46,303 nt of DNA from Saprospiraceae bacterium (lineage in GTDB: Bacteria > Bacteroidota > Bacteroidia > Chitinophagales > Saprospiraceae). The position numbers were made by a program, and so were the translations under genes. Positions 1 through 8,902 of this stretch are shown one piece after another; within the stretch, counting starts at the first letter, position 1, and every line of letters begins with the position of its first letter. Below the pieces are notes generated by a model, which was given only the letters and a program-made list of their open reading frames with translations, searched no databases and was not told where the DNA came from. Location: assembly GCA_026986005.1 (NCBI GenBank), contig JALSPK010000062.1, forward strand, positions 1 to 46,303, read 5' to 3'.

Positions 1-854
1 AGAAACAAAAAAAATCAAGGCTGTATTCTTTTTTTCACGCTCCAAAATCACTTAAAATTCTAAACGTATTAAACTCACCCGACTTCGTCAGGGCTTAAAC
101 AGTAATCCGTTTTTAACGAATTTTAACTGATTTTTCCACTAAAAAGAATAATGCCATTCCACCACCTCCCAAAATTAACAAGTTTTACCGAATTTTTAAA
201 ACTTTTAGCTTAAAAATCAATATTTTCTCCCAATTTACCCAAAATGCGCGTTGGCAATTTTTACTTTTTTTGCCTGAACTCAAGGGATTATCACTAATTT
301 TCAGTCTTAATTTCCAAACTTGATTTTAACGGTAAAAAATGTCTAAAACACTGAATTATCAACTAAGCTCAATGAAATTTACCGATTCGTAGTGGTAATT
401 TATGAACTATCACTATCCTTAAAGCTCAATTGCCAAAGTTCGATTTTTTCCTTTTTTCCAAGACTGAAGAACAACACTTTTTTGCCCTTAAAAATCCCGA
501 ATCAAATGATGTCTTTTCTGCAAGATAAACACACAAACCTTTATGAAAAACTCCTAAATATCTACTAAATTCCAATAACCCTGCTGAGATATAACTTGTT
601 TATATACGGAACAAATATATAAAAAATATCTTAGAATAAAAAAAAATAACATTTTTTCTACTGGGTTATTAACATTATATCCTTAAGACCTGTGTCTTAT
701 GGTGTATTAGCGCCCTTTTTTGATACTCTCGCGATGTCATATTTGGATCTTTGCAGAACTGTATATTTTAGTTCTTATTTTGGTATCGACAGAGATTTTC
801 ATACTGCTTATCGGTATTACTTATCTTATCGCTACGGCATCTCGCGTCGAATTC
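1..854. other. AT-rich region without a recognised gene
   Basis: No reading frame with protein-like composition, tRNA or rRNA was seen on either strand. A 60-codon open frame at 720-902 has no recognisable domain and runs into a miniature element, so I do not call it. A small imperfect hairpin with CCC/GGG and GAC/GTC arms lies near 78-93. The sequence may be the distal intergenic part of a gene beyond the window. Confidence 0.6.
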
Positions 855-1011
855 GTGCCCGTCCATAAAGTGCATGAGTTTTTTTTAAAAGATTTTAGAT
901 GAGATTTTTATCTTTCTGATAATCAGAGATACCTTAGTATCTGTGAGTTGAGGAAAATAGAAATATCGCAAAAGATTATTTTAAAATTTTAATAACTTTA
1001 TGGACAGACAC
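855..1011. repeat. Family B miniature inverted-repeat element, complete copy (B1)
   Basis: The left end (855-871) reads GTGCCCGTCCATAAAGT. The right end (995-1011) reads ACTTTATGGACAGACAC, which is its reverse complement except at two positions. The 157-base element has no coding capacity. Its right two-thirds resembles 38571-38685 closely, and its terminal part recurs at 42127-42178 and, inverted, at 43370-43442. A 6-bp hairpin (AGATAC, loop CTTA, GTATCT) sits at 927-942. It lies about 180 bases upstream of the sigma-54 activator gene. Confidence 0.75.
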
Positions 1012-1120
1012 TATGTGACATACGACAATATCCTTCGCATATTCAAAAACACATTGCTAATTTCATAAATTTATAGTTAAATATTTTGTAATTTATTATA
1101 CATTATTAAAATATTTAATA

Positions 1121-1130
1121 TATATTTGCA
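1121..1130 (+). promoter_or_regulatory. Putative -7 promoter element upstream of the response regulator
   Basis: TATATTTGCA matches the Bacteroidota -7 consensus TAnnTTTG. It lies about 60 bases before the start codon at 1191. No clear TTTG -33 box occurs at the usual 17-23 base spacing, so this is a half-supported promoter. Confidence 0.45.
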
Positions 1131-1190
1131 CTCTAAAGTTAAAACTTTAATTTTAGATGTATTTAAGATGAAATAAGAAACTACAATCCT

Positions 1191-2477
1191 ATGGCAAAAA
1201 TTTTAATAGTAGACGATGATAGAAGTATAAGAAATACTTTAAAAAACATACTCGAGTTTGAAAAATATCAAGTTGATGAGGCTAGTGATGGCTTTGAGTG
1301 TCTTATCAAAATCAAAAGAAATGATTATGATATAATTATCCTAGACATAAAAATGCCTAAGATGGATGGAATGGAGACACTTGAACGAATTCAGACATTA
1401 AATCCGGATGTCCCTGTGGTTATGATCTCTGGTCATGGGACTATTGATACGGCTGTAGAAGCAGTAAAAAAAGGGGCTTACGACTTTATACAGAAGCCAC
1501 CGGATCTTAATAGACTATTAATCACTTTAAGAAATGCACAAGATAGGACTACGTTAATAACGGAGAAAAAAGTATTGCAAAAAAGAATAAAGAACACACA
1601 ACCAACAACTATTATAGGAAAATCAAAAATAATCAAAGAATTATTTAATACTATTGACAGAGTAGCACCTACTGAAGCCAGAATACTCGTAATGGGAGAA
1701 AATGGTACAGGAAAAGAGCTTGTCGCAAGAAATATCCATGAAAAAAGCAACAGAAAAGATAGACCTATTGTAGAAGTAAACTGCGCTGCAATACCTTCTG
1801 AATTGATTGAAAGCGAACTATTTGGACATGAAAAAGGTTCTTTTACCTCAGCTGTAAAACAAAGAATCGGAAAATTCGAATTAGCAAATGGAGGAACTTT
1901 ATTTCTTGATGAGATAGGTGACATGAGTTTGTCAGCTCAGGCAAAAGTCTTACGAGCATTGCAAGAGAACAAAATCATGAGAGTAGGAGGCGAGAAAGAG
2001 ATCAAAGTAAATGTCAGAGTAATTGCTGCCACCAATAAAGATTTAAAATCACTAATCAGAAAAGGAAAGTTTCGTGAAGATTTATATCACAGATTGGCAG
2101 TTATCATAATAAACGTACCTAAACTAAACCAGCGTATTGAAGATATCCCATTACTAGTTGACTATTTTTCGACATTAATTTGCAATGAATATAATATCTC
2201 CAAAAAAGAATTTACGGCAGGAGCTATAAAAGAATTACAAGAACTACAATGGACCGGAAATATCAGAGAACTTAGAAATGTAGTGGAAAGGTTGATTATA
2301 TTAAGTGAGAAATCCGTTAGTAAAACTGATGTTCAAAAAAATGTTTTCAATCCTAAAAAAGAAAGCAATGATCTGGACATGCTTTTTAACAAGTTTGATA
2401 CTTACGACGAATTAAAACAATTTATTGATGAAAAATTTAATTCGTATAAAGAAAGCTCATTTATAAATAATAACTAG
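1191..2477 (+). CDS. NtrC-family sigma-54 response regulator lacking its DNA-binding domain
   Basis: Residues 1-120 form a receiver domain with acidic residues D8-D10, phosphoacceptor D52 and K102. Residues 140-385 form the AAA+ domain that remodels sigma-54 RNA polymerase, with Walker A GENGTGKE (169-176) and Walker B LFLDEIGD (237-244). The sigma-54 contact loop normally reading GAFTGA is GSFTSA (216-221), a variant I associate with Bacteroidota members. The protein ends at residue 428, just after the linker helix where relatives continue into a Fis-type helix-turn-helix (usually a motif like NWNISKTAEEL). I find no such motif in any frame just downstream. The loss may be real (acting from solution or as a co-regulator) or a truncating mutation. 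No partner histidine kinase is adjacent. Family assignment is secure; target genes are unknown. Confidence 0.93.
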   Translation: MAKILIVDDDRSIRNTLKNILEFEKYQVDEASDGFECLIKIKRNDYDIIILDIKMPKMDGMETLERIQTLNPDVPVVMISGHGTIDTAVEAVKKGAYDFIQKPPDLNRLLITLRNAQDRTTLITEKKVLQKRIKNTQPTTIIGKSKIIKELFNTIDRVAPTEARILVMGENGTGKELVARNIHEKSNRKDRPIVEVNCAAIPSELIESELFGHEKGSFTSAVKQRIGKFELANGGTLFLDEIGDMSLSAQAKVLRALQENKIMRVGGEKEIKVNVRVIAATNKDLKSLIRKGKFREDLYHRLAVIIINVPKLNQRIEDIPLLVDYFSTLICNEYNISKKEFTAGAIKELQELQWTGNIRELRNVVERLIILSEKSVSKTDVQKNVFNPKKESNDLDMLFNKFDTYDELKQFIDEKFNSYKESSFINNN

Positions 2478-2589
2478 TGTGATGTCAAGCAAGATTCAGG
2501 TATACCAAGTCTTAACTTTTTAACATTTAGCATCGTTAAGACTTGCAAATTGTTCTATATTGAGTCTTTCCATAATATCATCGAAAATA

Positions 2590-2697
2590 ATACCAAACCG
2601 CTACCAGTATACTGATTATATAATGCTTAGTTTTTACTTCTTCATCTTCAAATACTAATTCTTTTTCTATTTCACCATCTTGATAACGGTTTGGTAT
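2590..2697. repeat. Family A miniature inverted-repeat element, short form (A1)
   Basis: The element opens with ATACCAAACCG (2590-2600) and closes with CGGTTTGGTAT (2687-2697), an exact inverted repeat. It is 108 bases long and non-coding. It aligns with the 160-base copy at 10353-10512 but lacks about 50 internal bases, the usual signature of internal deletion in non-autonomous transposable elements. It lies between the truncated sigma-54 activator and the LOG-family gene. Confidence 0.75.
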
Positions 2698-2845
2698 AAA
2701 AATTGAACAACATAATTACTGTATTTTTATTTTTTTCAAATAACAGATGCTAATTCAACACACTTGTGTATTGACAAAATTTACATTCACATTCTTTGTC
2801 ACAAATAAACCCGACTTATATTATCTCCGAAACATATTATTTTCG

Positions 2846-2853
2846 TATCTTTG
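2846..2853 (+). promoter_or_regulatory. Putative -7 promoter element for the LOG-family gene
   Basis: TATCTTTG fits the Bacteroidota TAnnTTTG consensus and is followed by TG. It would give a leader of roughly 100 bases before the start at 2964. No TTTG box is seen at the correct upstream spacing. Confidence 0.45.
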
Positions 2854-2963
2854 TGTTCTTTTCTCAAAAGTTTTTAAGAAACTTGAGAAACTAGATTTTG
2901 TTTTTATATTATGATTTAAATTAATTGTAATATAGACATTTAAATACATAAAATAATTCACAT

Positions 2964-3680
2964 ATGACACGAAAAGAGTTAATACCAAAAGAAAGGAGAC
3001 AGTGGAAATCAATAAAAGGGGAAAATTCTTGGACAATGTTCAAGGTAATGTCCGAGTTTGTTGATGGTTTTGAAACGATGAACAAAGTTGGCCCTAGTGT
3101 AACCGTTTTCGGTTCAGCTAGAACCAACGTTAAACACAAGTATTACCAATTAGGAAAAACTATTGCTAACAAACTAGTGGAAGAGGGTTTTGGAATCATT
3201 TCAGGAGGAGGTCCAGGTATAATGGAAGCAGCAAATAAAGGAGCCACAGAGAAAGGAGGTGCCTCAATTGGACTAAACATAGATTTACCTTTTGAACAAG
3301 AAGCAAATCCTTATATTGATTATGACAAATTAATAGATTTCAAATACTTTTTTGTAAGAAAGGTTATGTTTGTAAAATATTCTCAGGCTTTTGTTGTGAT
3401 GCCAGGAGGTTTTGGAACTTTAGATGAGCTATTTGAAGTATTAACTTTAATCCAAACAAAAAAGATAACAAGGGTTCCTGTTGTACTGGTAGGCTCTGAA
3501 TTTTGGTTAGGGTTGAGAGATTGGATTATCAACATAATGTTAAAACAAGAAAAAAATATAAGCGCTCATGATTTGGACTTAATTCCTGTACTAGACGATC
3601 CTGATGAAGTTGTAAAATACATCTCAGATTACTATTCAGGAGAAGGAGAGACAAAACTCAAGCCTAATTATGAATTGTAA
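2964..3680 (+). CDS. LOG-family (TIGR00730) nucleoside 5'-monophosphate phosphoribohydrolase-like protein
   Basis: The 238-residue protein has the two LOG signatures: a glycine-rich GGGPGIMEA loop (81-89) and PGGFGTLDE (147-155), where the conserved glutamate takes part in N-glycosidic bond hydrolysis. Characterised relatives split cytokinin ribotides or purine/pyrimidine 5'-nucleotides into base and ribose 5-phosphate. Many bacterial members were misannotated as lysine decarboxylases. The first 40 residues are a charged extension with W and K/R residues before the Rossmann-like core. It appears monocistronic: 486 bases upstream hold a miniature element and a promoter, and the next gene is 286 bases away. 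The substrate cannot be read from sequence; cytosolic, no signal peptide. Confidence 0.9.
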   Translation: MTRKELIPKERRQWKSIKGENSWTMFKVMSEFVDGFETMNKVGPSVTVFGSARTNVKHKYYQLGKTIANKLVEEGFGIISGGGPGIMEAANKGATEKGGASIGLNIDLPFEQEANPYIDYDKLIDFKYFFVRKVMFVKYSQAFVVMPGGFGTLDELFEVLTLIQTKKITRVPVVLVGSEFWLGLRDWIINIMLKQEKNISAHDLDLIPVLDDPDEVVKYISDYYSGEGETKLKPNYEL

Positions 3681-3966
3681 AACAAGACTTGTCTCAAAAT
3701 CATTTAGCATATTGATAAAAGAAGGTGATTTTTAAAATCGTGATGATTTGTGGTATTTTCCTGCATTCACTATTTAGACAGGCACTATTTAGACAATTAT
3801 AAATAGCACTCTAATTCATTTTGAAGAAACTTTTTCTATTCTTCTTTGTTAGAAATTTTAGTTATTTATAATTAATCTAACTAACGATAAGTTTTATATA
3901 TAACTCAAATGATTTTGATGATTATGCAAATAACTGCAATGAGATTTTTTATAAAAAATTATAGTC

Positions 3967-4770
3967 ATGTTAATAAATTCTGAAACAAAGATATCAGAGA
4001 TAATCAAAGAAAATGAAGATGCGATTGATACAATAGCAACGATAAACAAGCATTTTAAAAAACTAAAAAACCCAATATTAAGAAAGGTGTTGGCATCAAG
4101 AGTTACAATAGCTGATGCTGCTAAAATCGGTGGAGTATCAACAGAAATTCTACTTGACAGATTATCTTCAATAGGTTTTGATATTGAAAAGAGACAGGAT
4201 AGTGGCAAATTGGTATTAAAAAATAAAACAGACCATTTTACAGATAAAGTAATTATAGATTTTGACGCAAGACCGGAATTAGAGAAAGGGATAGACCCAT
4301 TCAAATCAATTATACGAGAATTAAAAAACCTTCCTATTGGTAAGACTTTAAAAATCATAAATACATTTGAACCATTACCATTGATAAAGATTCTTACAGA
4401 AAAAGGCTATGCTTTCAAGGTAGAAAGAGAAGATGGACTAGTTTATACTTATTTGACTAAAATCAATGCTGAGAACTCAAATAAGGATTTGCCCAAAGAA
4501 ATAATAGAAGATGATCCGATGCTTTTCGCCAAATTAGAAAAAATATTTGAAGGTAAATTGCAAGAAGTAGATGTGAGACAATTAGAAATGCCTTTACCTA
4601 TGGTAACGATTTTGCAAGAAATTGAAAATTTAAAACCCGGCAAGGCTCTATTTGTTCATCACAAAAGAATTCCACAGTTTTTGCTTTCGGAACTGGAACA
4701 AAGGGGATACAATCTAGTAGGGAAAAAAATTGATGAAACCAATACAAATCTTATAATATATAAAAAATGA
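3967..4770 (+). CDS. DUF1858 plus tandem DUF2249 domain protein
   Basis: This is a soluble 267-residue protein of three small modules. Residues 5-75 match DUF1858 (related to the N-terminal domain of ScdA/RIC di-iron repair proteins), recognised by the NKHFKKLKNPILRK and TIADAAKIGG segments. Residues 95-165 and 200-266 are two DUF2249 units, each a short alpha/beta fold starting with V-[IV]-D-x-R. Such proteins recur near nitric oxide and Fe-S maintenance genes, but no biochemical role is firmly established to my knowledge. Its TGA overlaps the ATG of the next gene (ATGA at 4767-4770), so the two are translationally coupled. A role in metal or redox handling alongside the membrane partner is an inference. 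Confidence 0.88.
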   Translation: MLINSETKISEIIKENEDAIDTIATINKHFKKLKNPILRKVLASRVTIADAAKIGGVSTEILLDRLSSIGFDIEKRQDSGKLVLKNKTDHFTDKVIIDFDARPELEKGIDPFKSIIRELKNLPIGKTLKIINTFEPLPLIKILTEKGYAFKVEREDGLVYTYLTKINAENSNKDLPKEIIEDDPMLFAKLEKIFEGKLQEVDVRQLEMPLPMVTILQEIENLKPGKALFVHHKRIPQFLLSELEQRGYNLVGKKIDETNTNLIIYKK

Positions 4771-6053
4771 TAGGTCTAAGTACGGAAAGATCGCCCTCTA
4801 CTAAGGTAGTTGCTCCTCATTTTATCGCTGCAGCTCTAGGCGTATTGATACTGTCTATTTTAGTATTTTTATCTAGTAATGATTTTATCGGCCATTTTTA
4901 CACACCACATATTTTAACAATTGTACATATCGCAGCCTTGAGTTGGGGAACCATGATAATAATTGGTTCTCTCTACCAATTAATTCCTGTAGTCTTTGAG
5001 ACAAAACTGTATAGTGAAAAATTGGCTATTTTCAATTTTTGGCTATTTGTAATAAGTATCTCTTTATTTGCATATTCTTTTTGGTCTTCAAAACTATTGG
5101 AATTAATGCCATATTCCTCAAGTTTGATATTTATTTCAGTTTGGCTATTTACCATCAACATAATACTTTCATATACCAGTGCAAATAAAAAAGATATAAG
5201 TGCAAGATTCATTATCACAGGTATATTTTGGTTGATGATGACAAGTCTATTAGGTCTTCTATTGGCTTTCAATTACAAATATGGTTTCCTTGACAATAAC
5301 AACTACAGATACCTGAAAATTCATGCTCATTTTGGTATGGTGGGATGGTTTTTACAATTAATAATGGGTGTAGGGACAACTTTAGTACCGATGTTTCTCG
5401 TTTCCCACAAATTGGATAATAACAAATTGGAAAGAGCATACTACTTACTCAATTCAGGTCTAGTGATTCTCTATCTAGATTGGCAGTTTATACAAAGTTC
5501 ATTTTTAATATACATATATTGGATTTTAATATCCTCATCAATCATCCAATATGGGTCATTTATCTACGATTCATATAAAAACAAGCTTAGAAAATTGGAT
5601 ATTGGAATGAAACACACTATGCTGGCTTTTGTCTTAATATTTTTACCGGTTATTTTTTCAGCAATTATAATCTTTTTACCTTATAATGATTTTTATTTTT
5701 TAAAAAATATAATAATATTGTATGGCGTCTCAATCTTTTTAGGCTTTTTTACAAACATGATTTTTGGGCAGACATACAAAACAATACCATTCATTATTTG
5801 GTTGAATAAATATCAAAAATTTGTTGGTAAAACAAAAACCCCGTTCCCTAGAGAATTGTACAATGAAAAAATAGCGAATTATCAATTTTACACATACAAT
5901 ATCATGTTATTAACATTTGGATTAGGGATTATAATAAACATGCTATTACTAGTACAAATAGGTGCAGCACTCCTAATACTCACAGCTTTATTATACAATA
6001 TAAATATGTTCAAAATTATTTTTGACCACAATAAAATAAATATTGATAAGTAA
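4767..6053 (+). CDS. Multi-pass membrane protein resembling heme-copper oxidase subunit I / NnrS-type proteins
   Basis: The 428-residue protein has about twelve hydrophobic segments. Histidines cluster in two places: H43, H48 and H54 before and in the second segment, and H186 and H188 in a HAHFGMVGW motif at the start of the sixth. The glycine-rich GSLYQLIPV and GVGTTLVPMF segments that follow are typical of heme-binding relatives of cytochrome oxidase subunit I. I do not see the tandem HH that helps bind CuB, so classical oxygen or NO reductase activity is doubtful. A heme-binding or NO-sensing/handling membrane protein is more likely. It starts inside the stop codon of the DUF2249 gene, with an MIP18-type gene 11 bases downstream. 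Membrane topology is clear; the precise family is less so. Confidence 0.72.
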   Translation: MIGLSTERSPSTKVVAPHFIAAALGVLILSILVFLSSNDFIGHFYTPHILTIVHIAALSWGTMIIIGSLYQLIPVVFETKLYSEKLAIFNFWLFVISISLFAYSFWSSKLLELMPYSSSLIFISVWLFTINIILSYTSANKKDISARFIITGIFWLMMTSLLGLLLAFNYKYGFLDNNNYRYLKIHAHFGMVGWFLQLIMGVGTTLVPMFLVSHKLDNNKLERAYYLLNSGLVILYLDWQFIQSSFLIYIYWILISSSIIQYGSFIYDSYKNKLRKLDIGMKHTMLAFVLIFLPVIFSAIIIFLPYNDFYFLKNIIILYGVSIFLGFFTNMIFGQTYKTIPFIIWLNKYQKFVGKTKTPFPRELYNEKIANYQFYTYNIMLLTFGLGIIINMLLLVQIGAALLILTALLYNINMFKIIFDHNKINIDK

Positions 6054-6064
6054 TATAAAAATAA

Positions 6065-6385
6065 ATGAAAACACCTGCAGAAATAGAGAAAATAGAACAA
6101 GATGTAAGAGAGTTACTCAAATCTGTTATTGATCCTGAAGTCGAAATTAATCTCGTTGACTTAGGTTTAATTTATAATATAGATTATGACGGAGATAAAT
6201 ATTTTGATATTACGATGACACTATCAACACCGTCTTGTCCGATCGGTGATTCAATAGTCATGAGTGTTATGCAAACAGTAAATGAAGCATATCCGGGTTA
6301 TGACACAAATGTAAACCTGACTTTTGATCCTCCTTGGACACCGGATATGATTAGTGATGAAGGTAAAAAAGCTTTAAATAAATAA
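6065..6385 (+). CDS. MIP18/SufT-type (DUF59) iron-sulfur assembly factor
   Basis: This 106-residue protein is almost entirely one DUF59 domain: a DPEVEINLVDLGLIY opening (23-37) and a TPSCP motif with the single conserved cysteine C58. Relatives are SufT and the eukaryotic CIA component MIP18, which help deliver Fe-S clusters to target proteins; PaaD, involved in phenylacetate oxygenase maturation, is a more distant cousin. It is the third gene of the operon with the DUF1858/DUF2249 protein and the heme-oxidase-like protein, suggesting that the module concerns cluster-containing or heme enzymes. No suf or isc genes are nearby. Its stop is 13 bases from the stop of the convergent fabH gene, with no clear hairpin between. 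Confidence 0.9.
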   Translation: MKTPAEIEKIEQDVRELLKSVIDPEVEINLVDLGLIYNIDYDGDKYFDITMTLSTPSCPIGDSIVMSVMQTVNEAYPGYDTNVNLTFDPPWTPDMISDEGKKALNK

Positions 6386-6398
6386 AAATAAGTTTTTC

Positions 6399-7457
6399 TT
6401 ACCACCTAACCAAGGCACTACCCCATGTAAATCCACTACCAAAAGCAGCAAGCACAACTAAATCACCCTCTTTTACTCTCCCCTGCTCCAACGCCTCTGT
6501 TATTGCGATTGGAATAGATGCCGCAGTTGTATTGCCGTACTTCTGTATATTATTGAACATTTGATCATCTCTTAAATGAAGCAATTTTTGAACGAACTGA
6601 CTTATTCTCAAGTTAGCTTGATGTGGTATTACCAAATTCACATCATTTGTGGTATAGCCTGCAGTATCCAACGCTTTCTTAATCACTTCCGGAAACTTTC
6701 TCACAGCTGTCTTAAAAACAGTTTGTCCTTCCATAAATGGATAAATTAAAGAATCTTCCATCATTTTATCAGTCACCAAGACAAATGGATGATCTGTTGA
6801 AACATCATAACCTCCTTCTTTGTGATCCTCATCATAGTATCCACCGTGCATTCCGGGATTTTTTGCAGAAAGTATCTCTGCCTGCGACCCGTCAGAATGA
6901 ATATGTGTCGTTAGAATACCTTTATCTTTGTCGGTTGGTTGTAAGACTACAGCTCCTGCACCATCTCCAAATAGTACACTTATTCCCCTTCCCCTCGTTG
7001 ATATATCAATCCCACCGGAATGATATTCAGCTCCGACTAACAAAATATTTTTATACTTTCCTGTTTTTATAAATTGATCTGCCACTTCAAGACCATAGAC
7101 AAATCCACTACACTGATTTCTGATATCTAAAGCCGGAATCTCCGTTTTAGTTATCCCCAAATGCCTTTGGAGCATCACTCCATTTCCTGGAAAGAAAAAA
7201 TCAGGACTAAGAGTTGCGAAAATTATAAAATCTATATCTTCTGCTTCTATCCCAGCCATTTTTATTGCATCTTTTGATGCCTTTGCTGCCATCGTAGAAC
7301 TAGTCTCTTCCCCTCTACGCAACCAATGTCGTTCCTCAATTCCTGTTCTTTCCCTGATCCATTGATCTGAAGTCTCCATCAATTTTTCCAAATCTTGGTT
7401 TGTTACCACTTTTTCAGGGATAAACTTACCTGCTCCTGCTATTTTAGTATTATACAT
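6399..7457 (-). CDS. fabH: 3-oxoacyl-[acyl-carrier-protein] synthase III (KAS III, FabH type)
   Basis: It condenses an acyl-CoA primer with malonyl-ACP to start fatty acid synthesis in the cytosol. The Cys-His-Asn triad is intact: C116 in NQCSGF, H279 in IPHQAN and N309 in KYGNTTAAS. The N-terminal GAGKFIPEKVVTN and the DQWIRERTGIEER segment are standard for the family. At 352 residues it is slightly longer than E. coli FabH (317), mainly through an insertion around residues 195-235. It is the last gene of a minus-strand run after the TolC and adaptor genes, with a 96-base gap that may hold its own promoter. It could instead be a paralogue used for a specialised lipid, because plsX and rpmF, frequent fabH neighbours, are absent. 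Confidence 0.93.
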   Translation of the reverse strand: MYNTKIAGAGKFIPEKVVTNQDLEKLMETSDQWIRERTGIEERHWLRRGEETSSTMAAKASKDAIKMAGIEAEDIDFIIFATLSPDFFFPGNGVMLQRHLGITKTEIPALDIRNQCSGFVYGLEVADQFIKTGKYKNILLVGAEYHSGGIDISTRGRGISVLFGDGAGAVVLQPTDKDKGILTTHIHSDGSQAEILSAKNPGMHGGYYDEDHKEGGYDVSTDHPFVLVTDKMMEDSLIYPFMEGQTVFKTAVRKFPEVIKKALDTAGYTTNDVNLVIPHQANLRISQFVQKLLHLRDDQMFNNIQKYGNTTAASIPIAITEALEQGRVKEGDLVVLAAFGSGFTWGSALVRW

Positions 7458-7553
7458 AGTTAATATTTTTGGATAAATATACAGCTATTATCCTAAAACG
7501 AAAAAAAATATTGATTTTTTATTTAAAAAATTGCATAAACGATAACAATTAAT

Positions 7554-8891
7554 CTACTCTTTGTCTTTATTTTTTTTCTCAATAACCTTCTCTCCGCTTT
7601 TAAGTTTTTTTGATACTATCCTATAAGGTCCCGTTACAACCTTATCCCCAACAGCAACACCACTTAACACTTCAATAAACTCATCATCTTGTATTCCTGT
7701 TTCAACTTTTACTTTTTTGACTGTATCCTGGCTAACTATAAAAATGACCTCATCCAAATCCTCTGTGGATTTACCCCCTTTTTTTGTTTTGACTTCACGG
7801 GTAGTTACTGCTTGAATCGGCACACACACAACCCCGGATTTACTTTTTGTAAATATATCAACAGTTGCAGACATTCCGGGTCTGAAGGGAAACATCTTTG
7901 TCTTATTATTGAGTAAATCTTTATATGAATCCTGATCGATTCTTACTTTAACTATAAAATTTGTTACTTTATCAGAATTAAGCGAATTATTTGAAATATC
8001 AGATGAAGAATTAGCTACTTCAAATACTTCTCCCAAAAACTTTTTTCCTACATACGCATCAACTTCAATCTCAACCTTATCCCCTTTTTTTACCTTCAAT
8101 ATATCATTTTCTGATATTTCAACTCTAACTTCCATATTATTCAAGTTTGAAATGCGCATCATTTCCGTGCCTTTCATCTGAATTGTTCCTACTACCCTTT
8201 CTCCCTCTTCGACTGCAAGCATGGTAATAATCCCATCTATAGGGGAATGTATCGTAGTCCTTTTCAAATTAGCTTTAGATTCTTTTAACGATGCCTGAGC
8301 ACTTTTTACCATATATTCGGATGCACTAGCACTTTCTTTGGCTGATTGTATATTAGCTTCAGCTGATTTAAGGTTGGCTTGTAATCCTTCATAGCTAGAT
8401 TGCGCATTCTCAAAGTCTGATTCTGAAACAACCCCTTGTTCGAATAATTTTTTACTTCGTTCAAAAGCTTTTTTCGCCTTTTTCAACTGTGCCAAAATCT
8501 GTTCACGTTGCGCTATATTCGCTTGAATTCTGGATCTTGAATTTGCTAACTGTGCTTTTGCATTATTAAGACTTGCGTTGGCTCTTTCCACTATTGATTC
8601 ATAGGTATCGGGGTTCACTATTGCCAAGACTTGATTTGCTTTCACGCTATCTCCTTCTTTTATCATTAATTTCACTATCTCTCCGGAGACATCCGAACTT
8701 ATCTTGACTTCTATCTCAGGATAGATTTTACCGCTTCCGGCTACTACTTCCTTTATCGTCCTTGTCTCCACTTCTGCCATCGCTACTTTGATTCCTTTCT
8801 TCGAACTTTTACCTTTGACTATAGCAGCAATAATCAAAGCTACTAACAATATTGCACCGGCAATATAAATCCATTTTCTATTCTTTTTCAT
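7554..8891 (-). CDS. Periplasmic adaptor (membrane fusion) subunit of an efflux pump, HlyD/MacA type
   Basis: The 445-residue protein has one N-terminal membrane anchor (about 7-27). A lipoyl half (ISSDVSGEIVKLMIKEGD) follows, then a long alanine-rich alpha-hairpin (about 95-210) of the length that docks onto TolC trimers. The second lipoyl half (IHSPIDGIITML), a beta-barrel and a C-terminal membrane-proximal domain complete it. Such adaptors bridge an inner membrane ABC or RND pump to an outer membrane channel. The tolC-like gene lies 11 bases upstream in the same operon. The usual next gene, a MacB-type ABC transporter, is not here; fabH follows instead. Substrate unknown. Confidence 0.92.
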   Translation of the reverse strand: MKKNRKWIYIAGAILLVALIIAAIVKGKSSKKGIKVAMAEVETRTIKEVVAGSGKIYPEIEVKISSDVSGEIVKLMIKEGDSVKANQVLAIVNPDTYESIVERANASLNNAKAQLANSRSRIQANIAQREQILAQLKKAKKAFERSKKLFEQGVVSESDFENAQSSYEGLQANLKSAEANIQSAKESASASEYMVKSAQASLKESKANLKRTTIHSPIDGIITMLAVEEGERVVGTIQMKGTEMMRISNLNNMEVRVEISENDILKVKKGDKVEIEVDAYVGKKFLGEVFEVANSSSDISNNSLNSDKVTNFIVKVRIDQDSYKDLLNNKTKMFPFRPGMSATVDIFTKSKSGVVCVPIQAVTTREVKTKKGGKSTEDLDEVIFIVSQDTVKKVKVETGIQDDEFIEVLSGVAVGDKVVTGPYRIVSKKLKSGEKVIEKKNKDKE

Positions 8892-8902
8892 CTGTTTATA
8901 AT

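Noticed and set aside
720-902. 60-codon open frame on the plus strand
   Set aside because: Hydrophobic but with no recognisable domain, and its end lies inside the family B element at 855-1011. Not supported as a gene.
1478-1924. 148-codon frame opposite the sigma-54 activator
   Set aside because: Fully covered by a gene with intact receiver and AAA+ motifs on the other strand.
3720-3810. Possible degenerate family B copy (repeated TATTTAGACA and a region loosely like the family B interior)
   Set aside because: Similarity is too weak by eye to separate from AT-rich background, and no terminal inverted repeat pair was found.
3906-3919. Palindrome TCAAATGATTTTGA upstream of the DUF2249 operon as a possible FNR-type site
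   Set aside because: It does not match TTGATnnnnATCAA and differs in spacing from the near-palindrome upstream of the copper ATPase; chance is likely in AT-rich DNA.
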